A DNA stretch of 64,000 nucleotides from Polaribacter sp. GTDB lineage: Bacteria > Bacteroidota > Bacteroidia > Flavobacteriales > Flavobacteriaceae. A program made the position numbers and the translations under genes. Shown one piece after another: positions 19,460 to 29,301 of this stretch. The DNA is taken from positions 310,001-374,000 of the forward strand of contig NZ_JAHEHX010000019.1 of the NCBI RefSeq assembly GCF_024639685.1, read 5' to 3'. Positions within the stretch are counted from its first letter, which is position 1, and each line of letters begins with the position of its first letter. The notes beneath the pieces are model-generated. The model ran no database searches. It was not told the origin of the DNA and was given only the letters and a program-made list of their open reading frames with translations.

Positions 19460-21571
19460 ATGAAAAAATTTGGATTAGTAATGTTATCTATTTTGTTTGC
19501 AGCCTCAACTTATGGGCAAATAACAAAACAAGGACATGTAAATACAAATAAGTTTAAACAATTAAAACAAGAATTACCAACACCAAACTTAGAAAGAACA
19601 GCCTCAGGTAAACCTGGTAAAGCTTACACACAGCAAAAGGTAGATTATGTAATGGATATTGTTTTAGATGATGTCAAAACAAAAATAACCGGTTCAGAAA
19701 CGATTACTTATCATAACAATTCTAAAGATGATTTAGAGTATTTATGGTTACAATTAGACCAGAATATGAGAGCTGCAGACTCAAAAACACCAGATATCTC
19801 TCCAAATTCAATTCCGAAAAGAATTAGCAAAAACAGATTTAAAAGAACTTTTCCTGAAGAACGTTTTGATGGTGGTTTTAATATAATGAATGTTACCAAT
19901 AAAGATGGTAGTACTTTATCTCATACCATTAACCAAACGATGATGCGTATTAATTTAGCAGAGCCTTTGATTTCTGGTACTACTTTCGAATTTAATATTT
20001 CTTGGTGGTATAACATTAATAACCACAGAACAGATGGTGGTAGATCAGGTTATGAGCATTTTACTGAAAATGATAATAACAATTATGTAATTGCACAATT
20101 CTACCCAAGAATGTGTGTTTATGATAATGTTGAAGGATGGCAAAATGACCAATTTTGGGGAAGAAGTGAATTCGCTCTTGAATTTGGAGATTTTACAGTA
20201 AACATTACTGTTCCTGAAGATCATATGTTAGGAGCAACAGGTGTTTTACAAAATCCAAAAGAGGTTTTTTCAAAGAAAGAATTAAAAAGAAGAGAAAAAG
20301 CTAGAAAAAGTTTTGATAATCCTGTAGTGATTAGAACTCAAGAAGAAGCTGAAAAGATTGAAAAGTCAAAAGCTTCAGAGACAAAAACTTGGAAATTTAT
20401 TGCTGAAAACGTTCGTGATTATGCTTTTGCTACATCAAGAAAATTTATATATGATGCAATGGCTGTAGACATTAATGGTAAAACAGTGATGGCAGAGTCA
20501 TTATATTCTAAAGAAGCAAACCCGTTATATGGAGACCATTCTACAAGAGCTGCAGCACAAACATTAAAAACATATTCTAAATATACCTTTGACTATCCTT
20601 ACCACAAAGCAATTTCTGTAGATGGACAAATGGGAATGGAATATCCACAGATTTGTTTTAATCCTGGAAGACCGGATTTACCAGATGGTGGCTACTCAGA
20701 TAGAGTGAAATATAGAATGATAAAAGTTACCATTCATGAAGTGGGACATAATTTCTTCCCTATGATTGTTAATTCAGATGAGAGACAATGGACATGGATG
20801 GATGAAGGATTAAATTCATACATGGAAATGTTAGCAGAATTAGATTATGACAAAGATTTTCCTATAGTAAGAGGGTATCCTAAAAATATTGTAAAATACA
20901 TGTCTGGAGATCAATCTAGAATTGCACCAATTATGTCTAAAGGAGACAATGTATATAGTTTTGGTGCTAATGCTTATGGAAAACCTGCAACTGCATTGTG
21001 GATTTTAAGAGAAACAATTATGGGTAAAGAGTTGTTTGATCACGCTTTTAGAACATATTCTCAAAGATGGATGTTTAAACACCCATCGCCTGCAGATTTC
21101 TTTAGAACTATGGAAGACGCTTCTGGTATAGACTTAGATTGGTTTTGGAGAGGTTGGTTCTATACTACAGATGTAACTGATATAGGTGTAAAAGGTGTAA
21201 AAAAGTTCACAACTAAAGAACAAGGTAATACAGTAGAATTTGTAGAAGATTCTTCAGCAGGTTTAGGCTTTGCTAATACTAACGATAAATATCATTATGA
21301 AATTACTTACGAAAAACCAGGAGGTTTAGTAATGCCTATTATTGTTGAATTTACTTACAAAGATGGTTCTAAAGAAAAAAAGACATATCCTGCTCAGATT
21401 TGGAGATATAATGATAAAGAAGTAACCAAAGTATTTACTTCTTCTAAACAAATAGAGCGTATTGTCATAGATCCTGATTTAGAAACTGCAGATGTAGATA
21501 CTTCTAACAATTCATTCCCAAGAGAAACATCAAATAAATTCGATAAGTTTAAACAGAAAATGAAAGGATAA
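19460..21571 (+). CDS. M1-family metallopeptidase, copy 1
   Basis: A 703-residue secreted zinc aminopeptidase-like protein. It has signal peptide MKKFGLVMLSILFAASTYG, an N-terminal beta domain (to about 290), then the gluzincin core with IHEVGHNFFP near residue 426 and the third zinc ligand in MDEGLNSYME about 19 residues later. GMEYPQICF corresponds to the M1 substrate-binding GxMEN region in altered form. It probably degrades peptides in the periplasm or outside the cell. A second, closely similar copy follows in tandem. Confidence 0.93.
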   Translation: MKKFGLVMLSILFAASTYGQITKQGHVNTNKFKQLKQELPTPNLERTASGKPGKAYTQQKVDYVMDIVLDDVKTKITGSETITYHNNSKDDLEYLWLQLDQNMRAADSKTPDISPNSIPKRISKNRFKRTFPEERFDGGFNIMNVTNKDGSTLSHTINQTMMRINLAEPLISGTTFEFNISWWYNINNHRTDGGRSGYEHFTENDNNNYVIAQFYPRMCVYDNVEGWQNDQFWGRSEFALEFGDFTVNITVPEDHMLGATGVLQNPKEVFSKKELKRREKARKSFDNPVVIRTQEEAEKIEKSKASETKTWKFIAENVRDYAFATSRKFIYDAMAVDINGKTVMAESLYSKEANPLYGDHSTRAAAQTLKTYSKYTFDYPYHKAISVDGQMGMEYPQICFNPGRPDLPDGGYSDRVKYRMIKVTIHEVGHNFFPMIVNSDERQWTWMDEGLNSYMEMLAELDYDKDFPIVRGYPKNIVKYMSGDQSRIAPIMSKGDNVYSFGANAYGKPATALWILRETIMGKELFDHAFRTYSQRWMFKHPSPADFFRTMEDASGIDLDWFWRGWFYTTDVTDIGVKGVKKFTTKEQGNTVEFVEDSSAGLGFANTNDKYHYEITYEKPGGLVMPIIVEFTYKDGSKEKKTYPAQIWRYNDKEVTKVFTSSKQIERIVIDPDLETADVDTSNNSFPRETSNKFDKFKQKMKG

Positions 21572-21596
21572 TTTTAAAAAATTTAAAAAATTAAAG

Positions 21597-21631
21597 TAAA
21601 AGAGCAATATGAATACATATTACTCTTTGTT
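21597..21631 (+). terminator. Hairpin between the tandem M1 genes
   Basis: AAAGAGCAATATG and CATATTACTCTTT form a 13-bp stem with one mismatch around AATA, followed by TGTT. The T-run is poor, so it may only partly terminate. Confidence 0.5.
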
Positions 21632-21722
21632 CATATAAAGGTTTGTTAAATTTATTAACAATATAACTCTATTCTTTTTTTAATTCTTAATTTTATTGTT
21701 ACTTAAATTCAAACAAATACAA

Positions 21723-23924
21723 ATGAAAAAAATTTATTTATTCGTTTTTTCTTTATTTTTTGTTGCAACATCAAGTATTGCTCAAGAACAGAAAGAAAAG
21801 AAAAAAACACAACTGGGTCATACTGATCAAAACAAATTTAGACAACTAAAAGATGTTTTAGCAACTCCTAATGATCAACATACGGCTTCAGGTGCACCAG
21901 GCCATCAGTATTCACAGCAAAAGGTTGACTATGTAATGGATATTCGTTTAGATGAAGCGAATAACAAAATATATGGTAGTGAAGATATTACATATTATAA
22001 CAACTCTAAAGATAACTTATCTTATTTGTGGGTTCAGTTAGATCAAAACATGAGAGCAGATGACTCTCAAACTTCATTAGCAAAATCAAATTCAGCTGCT
22101 GCATTTATATCTACAGATAACTTTAAATCTGAATATATGGGTGAAGGAAAAGGATTTGGATTTAACATTGAGAGTGTTACAACAAATGGAAAACCATTAT
22201 CTCATTTTATAAATAGAACAATGATGCGTATTAATCTTCCTAAAGCATTAGCTCCAGGAAAAAGTTTTGACTTTAGCATCATATGGAATTATAAAATTAA
22301 CGATATCAATAAAGATGGTGGTCGTTCAGGGTTAGAATCTTTTAAAGATGGTAATAACAATTATACTATTGCACAGTTTTTTCCTAGACTAGCCGTTTAC
22401 AATAATGTAGAAGGTTGGCAAAATATGCAGTTCTGGGGTAGATCTGAGTTTGCTTTAGAATTTGGAGATTACGAAGTAAATTTAACAGTACCTGCAGATC
22501 ATATTGTTGAAGCTACTGGTAGTTTACAAAACGAAAAAGATGTGTTAACTAGAACACAACGTAAACGTTACGAACAAGCAAGAAAAAGTTTTGACAACCC
22601 TGTTGTTATTGTTACACAAGAAGAGGCCGAAAAAAATGAAAAAGGAAGAGCTACAGGAACAAAAACTTGGAAATTTAAAGCTCAAAGAGTAAGAGATTTC
22701 GCTTTTGCAACTTCTAGAAAATATATTTGGGATGCAATGGCAGTGAATATTAATGGTAAAACTGTTATTGCAACTTCTTTATATCCAAAAGAAGGGAACC
22801 CTCTATGGGAAGAGCATTCAACAAGAGCAGTAGCTACAACGTTAGTTGAGTATTCAAAATTAACATTCGATTACCCTTATCCAAAAGCAGTGTCTGTTCA
22901 TTCAGAAAGACAAGGAATGGAATATCCTATGATTTGTTTTAATTTTGGGCGTCCAAATCCTGATGGAACGTATTCAGATAGAACCAAAAAAGGAATGATT
23001 GGAGTTATTGTTCATGAAGTTGGTCATAATTTCTTTCCAATGATTGTAAATTCTGACGAAAGACAATGGACATGGATGGATGAAGGTTTAAACTCTTTTG
23101 TAGAAATTTTAGCAGAAGACGTTTATGATGCCGAGTTATTTGCCTCTAACCCTGCAAAAGATATTACAAGATATATGGGTGGAGATCAATCTAACATCTC
23201 TCCTATTATGTCTCAAGGAGATTATGTAAAACAATTTGGACCAAATGCATACTCAAAACCAGCGGCTGGTTTATACATGCTACGTAAAACGATTATGGGA
23301 CCAGAATTGTTTGACCATGCTTTTAGAACGTATTCACAAAGATGGATGTTTAAACACCCAACACCTGAAGATTTTTTTAGATCTATGGAAGATGCATCAG
23401 GGATGGATTTAGATTGGTTTTGGAGAGGTTGGTTTTACACAACTGATGTAACAGATATAGGTATTAAAGAAGTAAAGCCTTTATACCTTACAGATAAGCC
23501 AAATGCTAGATTAGCTAAACTTAAAGAACAGTACAAACAATACTTTGATAGTTTAGGAGACCTTGTTTATATTACAGACAAAAAAGAAGATGCAAACCCT
23601 AATGCAATGGATAATTATGCTAATGGTAAAGAAGTACCTTCATATATATACTCTGTAGAATTTGAAAAACCTGGAGGTTTAGTTATACCACTAATAGTAG
23701 AGTTAACCTATGCAGATGGAAGCACAAAAAGAGAAACATTTCCTGCTCAGATTTGGATGAAAGACGACAATACTGTTAAAAGAGTATTCTCTTCTACACA
23801 GGAAATTAAAAGTATTAAAGTAGATCCTGACATGGAAACTGCTGATGTAGATACTTCTAATAACAGTTGGCCAAAACCAGAAACTGATAAGTTTGATCAG
23901 TTTAAAAATAAAATTAAAAGTTAA
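21723..23924 (+). CDS. M1-family metallopeptidase, copy 2
   Basis: A 733-residue tandem paralogue of the preceding gene. It has signal peptide MKKIYLFVFSLFFVATSS, zinc motif VHEVGHNFFP near residue 431, and the identical downstream segment MDEGLNS. It shares long blocks with copy 1, including the closing ETADVDTSNNS. It carries an insertion near residues 590-640 (LKEQYKQYFDSLGDLVY) absent from copy 1. ATG at 21723 is preferred to an upstream in-frame start at 21696, because it gives a clean signal peptide. A strong terminator follows. Confidence 0.93.
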   Translation: MKKIYLFVFSLFFVATSSIAQEQKEKKKTQLGHTDQNKFRQLKDVLATPNDQHTASGAPGHQYSQQKVDYVMDIRLDEANNKIYGSEDITYYNNSKDNLSYLWVQLDQNMRADDSQTSLAKSNSAAAFISTDNFKSEYMGEGKGFGFNIESVTTNGKPLSHFINRTMMRINLPKALAPGKSFDFSIIWNYKINDINKDGGRSGLESFKDGNNNYTIAQFFPRLAVYNNVEGWQNMQFWGRSEFALEFGDYEVNLTVPADHIVEATGSLQNEKDVLTRTQRKRYEQARKSFDNPVVIVTQEEAEKNEKGRATGTKTWKFKAQRVRDFAFATSRKYIWDAMAVNINGKTVIATSLYPKEGNPLWEEHSTRAVATTLVEYSKLTFDYPYPKAVSVHSERQGMEYPMICFNFGRPNPDGTYSDRTKKGMIGVIVHEVGHNFFPMIVNSDERQWTWMDEGLNSFVEILAEDVYDAELFASNPAKDITRYMGGDQSNISPIMSQGDYVKQFGPNAYSKPAAGLYMLRKTIMGPELFDHAFRTYSQRWMFKHPTPEDFFRSMEDASGMDLDWFWRGWFYTTDVTDIGIKEVKPLYLTDKPNARLAKLKEQYKQYFDSLGDLVYITDKKEDANPNAMDNYANGKEVPSYIYSVEFEKPGGLVIPLIVELTYADGSTKRETFPAQIWMKDDNTVKRVFSSTQEIKSIKVDPDMETADVDTSNNSWPKPETDKFDQFKNKIKS

Positions 23925-23942
23925 ATTCTTTTACTATTGTTT

Positions 23943-23972
23943 AAAAAAGCCTCGCATTTGCGAGGCTTTTTT
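23943..23972. terminator. Strong bidirectional terminator
   Basis: AAAAAA, then GCCTCGCA pairing with TGCGAGGC around a 2-3 base loop, then TTTTTT. The A and T runs on either side let it serve both the M1 gene and the convergent polyamine block ending at 23987. Confidence 0.9.
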
Positions 23973-23986
23973 AAACATACTAACCC

Positions 23987-24259
23987 TTAACCATCAGGGA
24001 GGTTTACCTCAAAATCTTCATTGTCTTGGAAAAAATCCTCATCATCTGCATATTCTTCCATGGCCTCTTGTAACTTAATGCTTATTTTAATAAGATAATT
24101 GGTTGTTAATGTTTTTACTTCTATAGCTTTAACCGTTTCTCCTTTAGCATTTTTAAAAGAAATAATATCTTCATAGTCATAACCTCCAGGGTATTTATCA
24201 ATTAATAAATCCAATAGCTCCTTAGTTAGTTTTTCATAGGCAACAATTACTCTTTTCAT
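23987..24259 (-). CDS. Small acidic protein at the end of the polyamine block
   Basis: A 90-residue soluble protein, not assigned to a known family. The N-terminal part (MKRVIVAYEKLTKELLDLLIDKYP) is helical, followed by a YDYEDIISFKNAKGETVKAIEV beta-like segment and a strongly acidic C terminus (EEYADDEDFFQDNEDFEV). It begins 5 bases after the stop of the deoxyhypusine-synthase-like gene, so it is almost certainly translated from the same message. The compact fold and acidity suggest a cytoplasmic accessory protein; nothing more can be said. Confidence 0.8.
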   Translation of the reverse strand: MKRVIVAYEKLTKELLDLLIDKYPGGYDYEDIISFKNAKGETVKAIEVKTLTTNYLIKISIKLQEAMEEYADDEDFFQDNEDFEVNLPDG

Positions 24260-24264
24260 AAGCT

Positions 24265-25233
24265 CTACATTTCTAATAAATAAGCAAATATTAAAGGAGC
24301 TACAATGGTAGCATCACTCTCTATAATATATTTTGGAGTATTTATATCTAATTTACCCCAAGTAATTTTTTCGTTAGGAACGGCTCCAGAATATGATCCA
24401 TAACTCGTTGTTGAATCTGAAATTTGACAAAAATAACTCCAGAAAGGAGTATCAATTCTGTCCATATCTTGATATAACATAGGAACAACACAAATTGGGA
24501 AATCTCCTGCAATACCACCTCCAATTTGAAAAAAACCAATTCCGTTTTTAGAATTATTTGTATACCAATCAGATAAAAAAGTCATGTATTCTATTCCTGA
24601 TTTTATAGTGCTAGCAGCTAACTCTCCTTTTAACACGTAAGAAGCAAATATATTTCCCATGGTAGAGTCTTCCCAACCTGGAACAACCATTGGTAATTTT
24701 TTTTCTGCTGCTGCATACATCCAGGAATCTTTAATATCAATTTCATAATATTGTTCTAAAACTCCTGATAACAACAATTTGTACATATATTCGTGAGGTA
24801 AATAGCGTTTACCACTAGCTTCTGCATCTTTCCAAATTTTCACAATATGTTCTTGAATTCTTCTAAAAGCTTCTTCCTCTGGTATACAAGTATCTGTAAC
24901 CCTATTTAAACCTTTTTCTAATAAATCCCACTCATCTTGAGGCGTTAAATCTCTATAGTTTGGTACACGTTTGTAATGAGAATGCGCAACTAAATTCATA
25001 ATATCTTCTTCTAAATTTGCACCTGTACAAGAAATAATGTGCACTTTATCTTTACGAATCATTTCTGCAAAAATTTTACCTAATTCTGCTGTACTCATAG
25101 CTCCTGCTAAAGAAACTAGCATTTTAGAACCTTTATTTAATTGTGTTTCATATCCTTTTGCTGCATCTACCAAAGAAGCCGCGTTAAAGTGTAAAAAGTA
25201 TTTTTCTATAAAATTTGTAATCGGTTTTTTCAT
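24265..25233 (-). CDS. Deoxyhypusine synthase-like protein (bacterial, probable homospermidine-type aminobutyl transferase)
   Basis: A 322-residue NAD-dependent enzyme of the deoxyhypusine synthase family. It has LVSLAGAMSTAELGKIF, a nucleotide-binding region IISCTGANLEEDIMNLV, a central QIGGGIAGDFP, and NEKITWGKLD near residue 290 with the catalytic Lys in the WGK context. Bacteria lack eIF5A, so the acceptor is not that protein. Known bacterial relatives transfer an aminobutyl group to putrescine, giving homospermidine. It lies in one strand with arginine decarboxylase and agmatinase, which supply putrescine. The product is an inference from family and context. Confidence 0.85.
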   Translation of the reverse strand: MKKPITNFIEKYFLHFNAASLVDAAKGYETQLNKGSKMLVSLAGAMSTAELGKIFAEMIRKDKVHIISCTGANLEEDIMNLVAHSHYKRVPNYRDLTPQDEWDLLEKGLNRVTDTCIPEEEAFRRIQEHIVKIWKDAEASGKRYLPHEYMYKLLLSGVLEQYYEIDIKDSWMYAAAEKKLPMVVPGWEDSTMGNIFASYVLKGELAASTIKSGIEYMTFLSDWYTNNSKNGIGFFQIGGGIAGDFPICVVPMLYQDMDRIDTPFWSYFCQISDSTTSYGSYSGAVPNEKITWGKLDINTPKYIIESDATIVAPLIFAYLLEM

Positions 25234-25254
25234 TGTTTTATTTTGTTTGATACA

Positions 25255-25337
25255 AGTTTCTAAATTGTTTTCGATACAATTTTTCGAAAATGAAAAATCA
25301 TTCGAACTGAAATTTTGAATAATTTTGTTTAGAAACT
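25255..25337. repeat. Dyad in the leader of the deoxyhypusine-synthase-like gene
   Basis: AGTTTCTAAA (25255-25264) and TTTAGAAACT (25328-25337) are perfect 10-base inverted repeats separated by 63 bases. Between them lie the palindrome TTTTCGAAAA (25281-25290) and one copy of a repeat reading TTGTATCRAA on the minus strand. A second copy overlaps the left arm. The gap between the GNAT-nitrilase gene and this gene (125 bases) is the only long spacer inside the block, so this may be an internal promoter or operator region. Confidence 0.45.
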
Positions 25338-25358
25338 ATGTATGTTTTTTAATTATTT

Positions 25359-26882
25359 TTAATGTTTTTTAACTTCGAAGATATCCTTTCTTCTATCTTT
25401 TAAATTACGTACACTTCCAAATTGATTTAAATCTTTTAAAAGATCTAAATCTACATCAGCAATTAAAATCATTTCTGTATTTGCAGTCGCTTCTGCTTTA
25501 ATTCCGTTTGCAGGAAAAGAGAAATCACAAGGAGTAAATACCATAGATTGTGCATACTGAATGTCCATATTATTTACCTTTGGTAAATTACCAACACTTC
25601 CAGCAATAGCAACATAACACTCGTTTTCAATTGCTCTTGCTTGTGCACAATTTCTTACTCTAGAATATCCATTTTGTGTATCTGTTAAAAAAGGAATAAA
25701 CAAAATATCCATACCTTCTTCTGCTAAAATTCTACTGAGTTCTGGAAACTCAGAATCATAACAAATTAACACACCTATTTTCCCACAATCTGTATCAAAA
25801 GTTTTTAGCTCGTTTCCACCTTGCATTCCCCAAACTTTTGCTTCATTTGGAGTAACATGTAATTTTTCATAGCGTTCTGTAGTACCATCTCTTTTACAGA
25901 TATAACCAACATTATACAGCAGACTGTTTTTCATTTCTGGCATACTTCCAGTAATCACATTAATGTTGTATGAAATTGCCAATTCAGAAAACTTTTGAAC
26001 AATTATTGGGGTATATTTTGCTAATTCTCTAATTGCCTCTGATTCTGTCAAATGATTATTATCTGCCATTAAAGGGGCATTAAAAAACTCTGGAAACAAT
26101 GCAAAGTCTGATCTGTAAGCGGCTACTGCATCAACAAAATATTCAGCTTGTTGCATCAACTCCTCGAGATCTTTGTATAATCGCATTTGCCATTGAATCA
26201 ATCCTAAACGAACTACTTTTTTCTTAGTTGCTACCTTTGTTGATTTTTTTTGATAATAAATATTATCCCATTCTAATAAAACTGCAAATTCTCCAGAATT
26301 CTCATCACCTTCTAAATATCTTTTTAAAATTTTTGAAGGATGAAAATCATTAGAAATTTGAAAGTTTAAAACAGGATCGTGAATTTCTTTGCGTTTTACT
26401 TTTTCTATGTATTCTTTTGGTGATAAAATTGCAGCATATTTATGATAATTAGGAATTCTACCACCAAATGCAATACCTCTTAAGTTTTGCTTTTCTGCCA
26501 ATTCTTTTCTATAGTCATACAACCTTCTACCTAAACGTAAACCTCTGTATTCCTGTTTTATAAATACATCTATTCCGTATAAAACATTTCCATTTTCATT
26601 ATGCGTATCAAATGTGTAATTGTTTGTAATATCTTTATAAGTATGCTGATCATCAAAATTATCATAATCTAATTTTATAGACAAAGCACAGCCAGCCAAC
26701 TCTCCATTTATCTTAATAATAACCTGACCTTCAGGGAATTTTTTGATTAATGTTATGATCTGGTTTTCTTTCCAATAGTCATCAGGCATACTCGAATATG
26801 CCTGAACCATTGCTACTTTTAAAGCTTTATAATCATTTAAAGTTAAAAATTGTAACTCAATATTTTCTATTTTTTGGATCAT
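25359..26882 (-). CDS. GNAT acetyltransferase-nitrilase (carbon-nitrogen hydrolase) fusion
   Basis: A 507-residue two-domain protein. The N-terminal GNAT domain (about 1-215) shows the acetyl-CoA loop EYRGLRLGRRLYDYR. The C-terminal nitrilase-superfamily domain (about 225-500) has the Glu-Lys-Cys triad: FALFPEFFNAPL, RYEKLHVTPNE and VLICYDSEFPE. Such fusions are widespread but their substrate is not established. Amidase domains of this superfamily act on N-carbamoylputrescine in polyamine pathways. Here it sits 8 bases after agmatinase, so a role in acylating or deacylating a polyamine is a reasonable inference. Confidence 0.92.
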   Translation of the reverse strand: MIQKIENIELQFLTLNDYKALKVAMVQAYSSMPDDYWKENQIITLIKKFPEGQVIIKINGELAGCALSIKLDYDNFDDQHTYKDITNNYTFDTHNENGNVLYGIDVFIKQEYRGLRLGRRLYDYRKELAEKQNLRGIAFGGRIPNYHKYAAILSPKEYIEKVKRKEIHDPVLNFQISNDFHPSKILKRYLEGDENSGEFAVLLEWDNIYYQKKSTKVATKKKVVRLGLIQWQMRLYKDLEELMQQAEYFVDAVAAYRSDFALFPEFFNAPLMADNNHLTESEAIRELAKYTPIIVQKFSELAISYNINVITGSMPEMKNSLLYNVGYICKRDGTTERYEKLHVTPNEAKVWGMQGGNELKTFDTDCGKIGVLICYDSEFPELSRILAEEGMDILFIPFLTDTQNGYSRVRNCAQARAIENECYVAIAGSVGNLPKVNNMDIQYAQSMVFTPCDFSFPANGIKAEATANTEMILIADVDLDLLKDLNQFGSVRNLKDRRKDIFEVKKH

Positions 26883-26890
26883 TTTAAAAA

Positions 26891-27835
26891 CTAGAAATCG
26901 TTATCATCATTTTTAAACTTAGATAATTTGTTAAACGGATTATCATCAACATTATCATCTCCATTATCATAAGTATCTTCTTTAGAAGAAAACTTATAGC
27001 TCAACATTTTATAAAATAATTTTGCTGCTAAAAAGTCTGAAGATTTTTCGTTTTCATTAGGACAAAGTTCTACCATATCAAAGCCTACCACATTACGTTG
27101 GTCAAAAACAGATTTTAAGAATTCTAAAGTTTCGTAATAAAACAAGCCTCCAGGCTCTGGAGTTCCTGTTGATGGCATAATTGAAGGATCTAGAGCATCT
27201 AAATCAAACGTAATAAAAACATTTTCTGTAAGCTGGTCTATTACATCATCCATCCAATCTTCATTCACACTCATTTCATGTGCAAAAAACACTTTATCAG
27301 GATTCATATTTCTTTTCTCAGAAATATCCATACTTCTAATACCAACCTGTAATAAATTCGTAGTATTATTTGCTTCGTAAACTGCACAGGCGTGGTTGTA
27401 TGCAGAACCTTCGTATTCTTTTCTTAAATCTGCGTGTGCATCTATATGCAATACAGATAAATTATTAAAACACTCATTAAAAGCTCTAATTGTACCAATT
27501 GAAATTGAATGCTCACCTCCAAAAACAGTGACAAATTTATTTCTGTTGATGTACTTTTTTGTTACATTGTGCACAACATCTACCATTGCTTCTGCCGAAG
27601 AATTTTCTATAATAGCATCTGCTAAGTAGACACCTTCCTTATAAACTTCAGAATCAGTTTCTATGTCATATAATTCCATATTTTCTGCTGCATCTAAAAA
27701 AGCCTGAGGGCCTTTGTCTGCTCCTTTTTGCCAAGTACTTGTTCCATCATAAGGAACAGGAATTACTACAATTTTAGATGTTGACAGGTTTCCAAACTCT
27801 TGTGGAATTCCTGCAAATGTTTTACTCGTATTCAT
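26891..27835 (-). CDS. speB: Agmatinase (ureohydrolase family)
   Basis: A 314-residue binuclear-manganese enzyme that hydrolyses agmatine to putrescine and urea. All metal-binding strings are present: FGGEHSIS, HIDAHADL and TFDLDALDPS. The N-terminal VVIPVPYDGTSTWQKGADKGP matches agmatinase rather than arginase. The C-terminal 28 residues or so form an acidic, asparagine/aspartate-rich tail (DNGDDNVDDNPFN) not needed for the fold. It follows arginine decarboxylase by 17 bases, completing the arginine-to-putrescine route. Confidence 0.93.
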   Translation of the reverse strand: MNTSKTFAGIPQEFGNLSTSKIVVIPVPYDGTSTWQKGADKGPQAFLDAAENMELYDIETDSEVYKEGVYLADAIIENSSAEAMVDVVHNVTKKYINRNKFVTVFGGEHSISIGTIRAFNECFNNLSVLHIDAHADLRKEYEGSAYNHACAVYEANNTTNLLQVGIRSMDISEKRNMNPDKVFFAHEMSVNEDWMDDVIDQLTENVFITFDLDALDPSIMPSTGTPEPGGLFYYETLEFLKSVFDQRNVVGFDMVELCPNENEKSSDFLAAKLFYKMLSYKFSSKEDTYDNGDDNVDDNPFNKLSKFKNDDNDF

Positions 27836-27852
27836 TTTTTATTTTTGAAGTT

Positions 27853-29301
27853 TTATACAACTTCTTTAGTCATTAATTCTTTTGATTCAATTTTACTTTC
27901 AGTGGTATTACCATACCCTAAAATTGAAAGTAATTCACTACTTTTTTGCTGTTCTGCAAAAACCGTAATTTTAAATTGTCCATTAGTATCTTTATCAATA
28001 ATTAAATGTTTTGGATGTGGAATTAGACAATGTTGTAAACCTCCAAATCCGCCAATTGACTCTTGATAAGCTCCTATATTAAAAAAACCAATATAAAGTG
28101 GGTTGTCTTTTTCATAAATGGGTAAATATATACCATTGATGTGCTGTTCAGAATTGTAATAATCATCACTATCACAAGTTAGACCTCCTAATAATACACG
28201 CTCATATTTATGATTCCATTTATTAATGGGCAGCATAATAAAACGTTTGTTTATTGCCCAAGAATCTGGTAAAGTGGTAATAAAAGAAGAATTAATCATA
28301 TTCCAGCGCTCTCTATCGTTTTGCTTTTTTTGATATAAAATTTCATAAATAGCAGCTCCAGATTCACCTACTGTAAAACTTCCAAATTCTGTAAATATAT
28401 GTGGGACATCTACACCAGCTTCTCGGCAAACTTGATTTATTTGATTAATAATTTCATCAATCATATATTCATAATCATAATCAAAACCTAAGGAGTTTTT
28501 TATAGGAAATCCACCTCCAATATTTAAGCTATCTAGGGTTGGGCATTTTCGTTTTAGATTAATGTAGACATTTAAACATTTCATTAGCTCATTCCAATAA
28601 TATGCATTGTCTTTAATTCCTGTATTTATAAAGAAATGAAGCATTTTTAAATCAACTTGTTTATTTACTGCAATCTCTTTTTCATAAAAAGGAACAATAT
28701 TTTTGTAGCCTACTCCTAATCTAGAAGTGTAAAATTCAAATTTAGGTTCTTCTTCAGATGCAATTCGAATACCAACATTAAATTTCTTTGATGTTTTTTT
28801 AGTTAGTAAATTTAATTCTTCATAATTGTCAATGACTGGGATACAATTCTTATGGCCTGAATTTATAAGTTCTGTAATATTTTTTATATACTGATCTCTC
28901 TTAAAACCATTACAAATAATATAAGTAGTATCTTTTATTTTACCTTCTAATTTAAGTTTATTTACAATATCAATATCAAATGCAGAAGAGGTTTCAATAT
29001 GAATTTCATTTTTTAATGCTTCATATAATATGTGTTTAAAATGGGCGCTTTTGGTACAATAACTATAATAATACTTTCCTTTATAGTTGTGTTTTTTTAT
29101 GCTATTATTAAACCAACCTTTTGCTTTTTGGATATTTTCTGAAATTTTAGGCAAATAGGTAAACTTTAGAGGAGCACCATATTTTTCTGCTAATTCCATT
29201 AAGTTAATCCCATGCCAAAAAAGCTTGTGGTTAATTGTTTTGAATTCTTCTTGAGGAAAATCGAAGGTTTGTTCGATTAAGTCTTTATATTTAGTGTTCA
29301 C
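27853..29301 (-). CDS. speA: Arginine decarboxylase (PLP, alanine-racemase-fold type)
   Basis: A 482-residue PLP enzyme of the fold-type III decarboxylase group that turns arginine into agmatine. The cofactor Lys is in YYSYCTKSAHF near residue 83. SLNIGGGFP is the phosphate-binding loop, and GGLTCDSDDYY near 388 is the Cys-Asp substrate motif. It is shorter than the E. coli biosynthetic enzyme (about 630 residues), as usual in this phylum. The start is GTG at 29301. Linkage to agmatinase supports arginine rather than ornithine or lysine as substrate. No promoter box is visible directly upstream; the nearest is before the small ORF at 29562. Confidence 0.9.
   Translation of the reverse strand: MNTKYKDLIEQTFDFPQEEFKTINHKLFWHGINLMELAEKYGAPLKFTYLPKISENIQKAKGWFNNSIKKHNYKGKYYYSYCTKSAHFKHILYEALKNEIHIETSSAFDIDIVNKLKLEGKIKDTTYIICNGFKRDQYIKNITELINSGHKNCIPVIDNYEELNLLTKKTSKKFNVGIRIASEEEPKFEFYTSRLGVGYKNIVPFYEKEIAVNKQVDLKMLHFFINTGIKDNAYYWNELMKCLNVYINLKRKCPTLDSLNIGGGFPIKNSLGFDYDYEYMIDEIINQINQVCREAGVDVPHIFTEFGSFTVGESGAAIYEILYQKKQNDRERWNMINSSFITTLPDSWAINKRFIMLPINKWNHKYERVLLGGLTCDSDDYYNSEQHINGIYLPIYEKDNPLYIGFFNIGAYQESIGGFGGLQHCLIPHPKHLIIDKDTNGQFKITVFAEQQKSSELLSILGYGNTTESKIESKELMTKEVV

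Noticed and set aside
23893..24078. Plus-strand 61-residue frame running from the end of the second M1 gene across the terminator
   Set aside because: It spans a clear terminator and the antisense of the small acidic gene, with no coding character.
25037..25318. Plus-strand 93-residue frame antisense to the deoxyhypusine-synthase-like gene
   Set aside because: Explained as the complement of the coding strand. Its extension into the spacer carries no promoter or motif.
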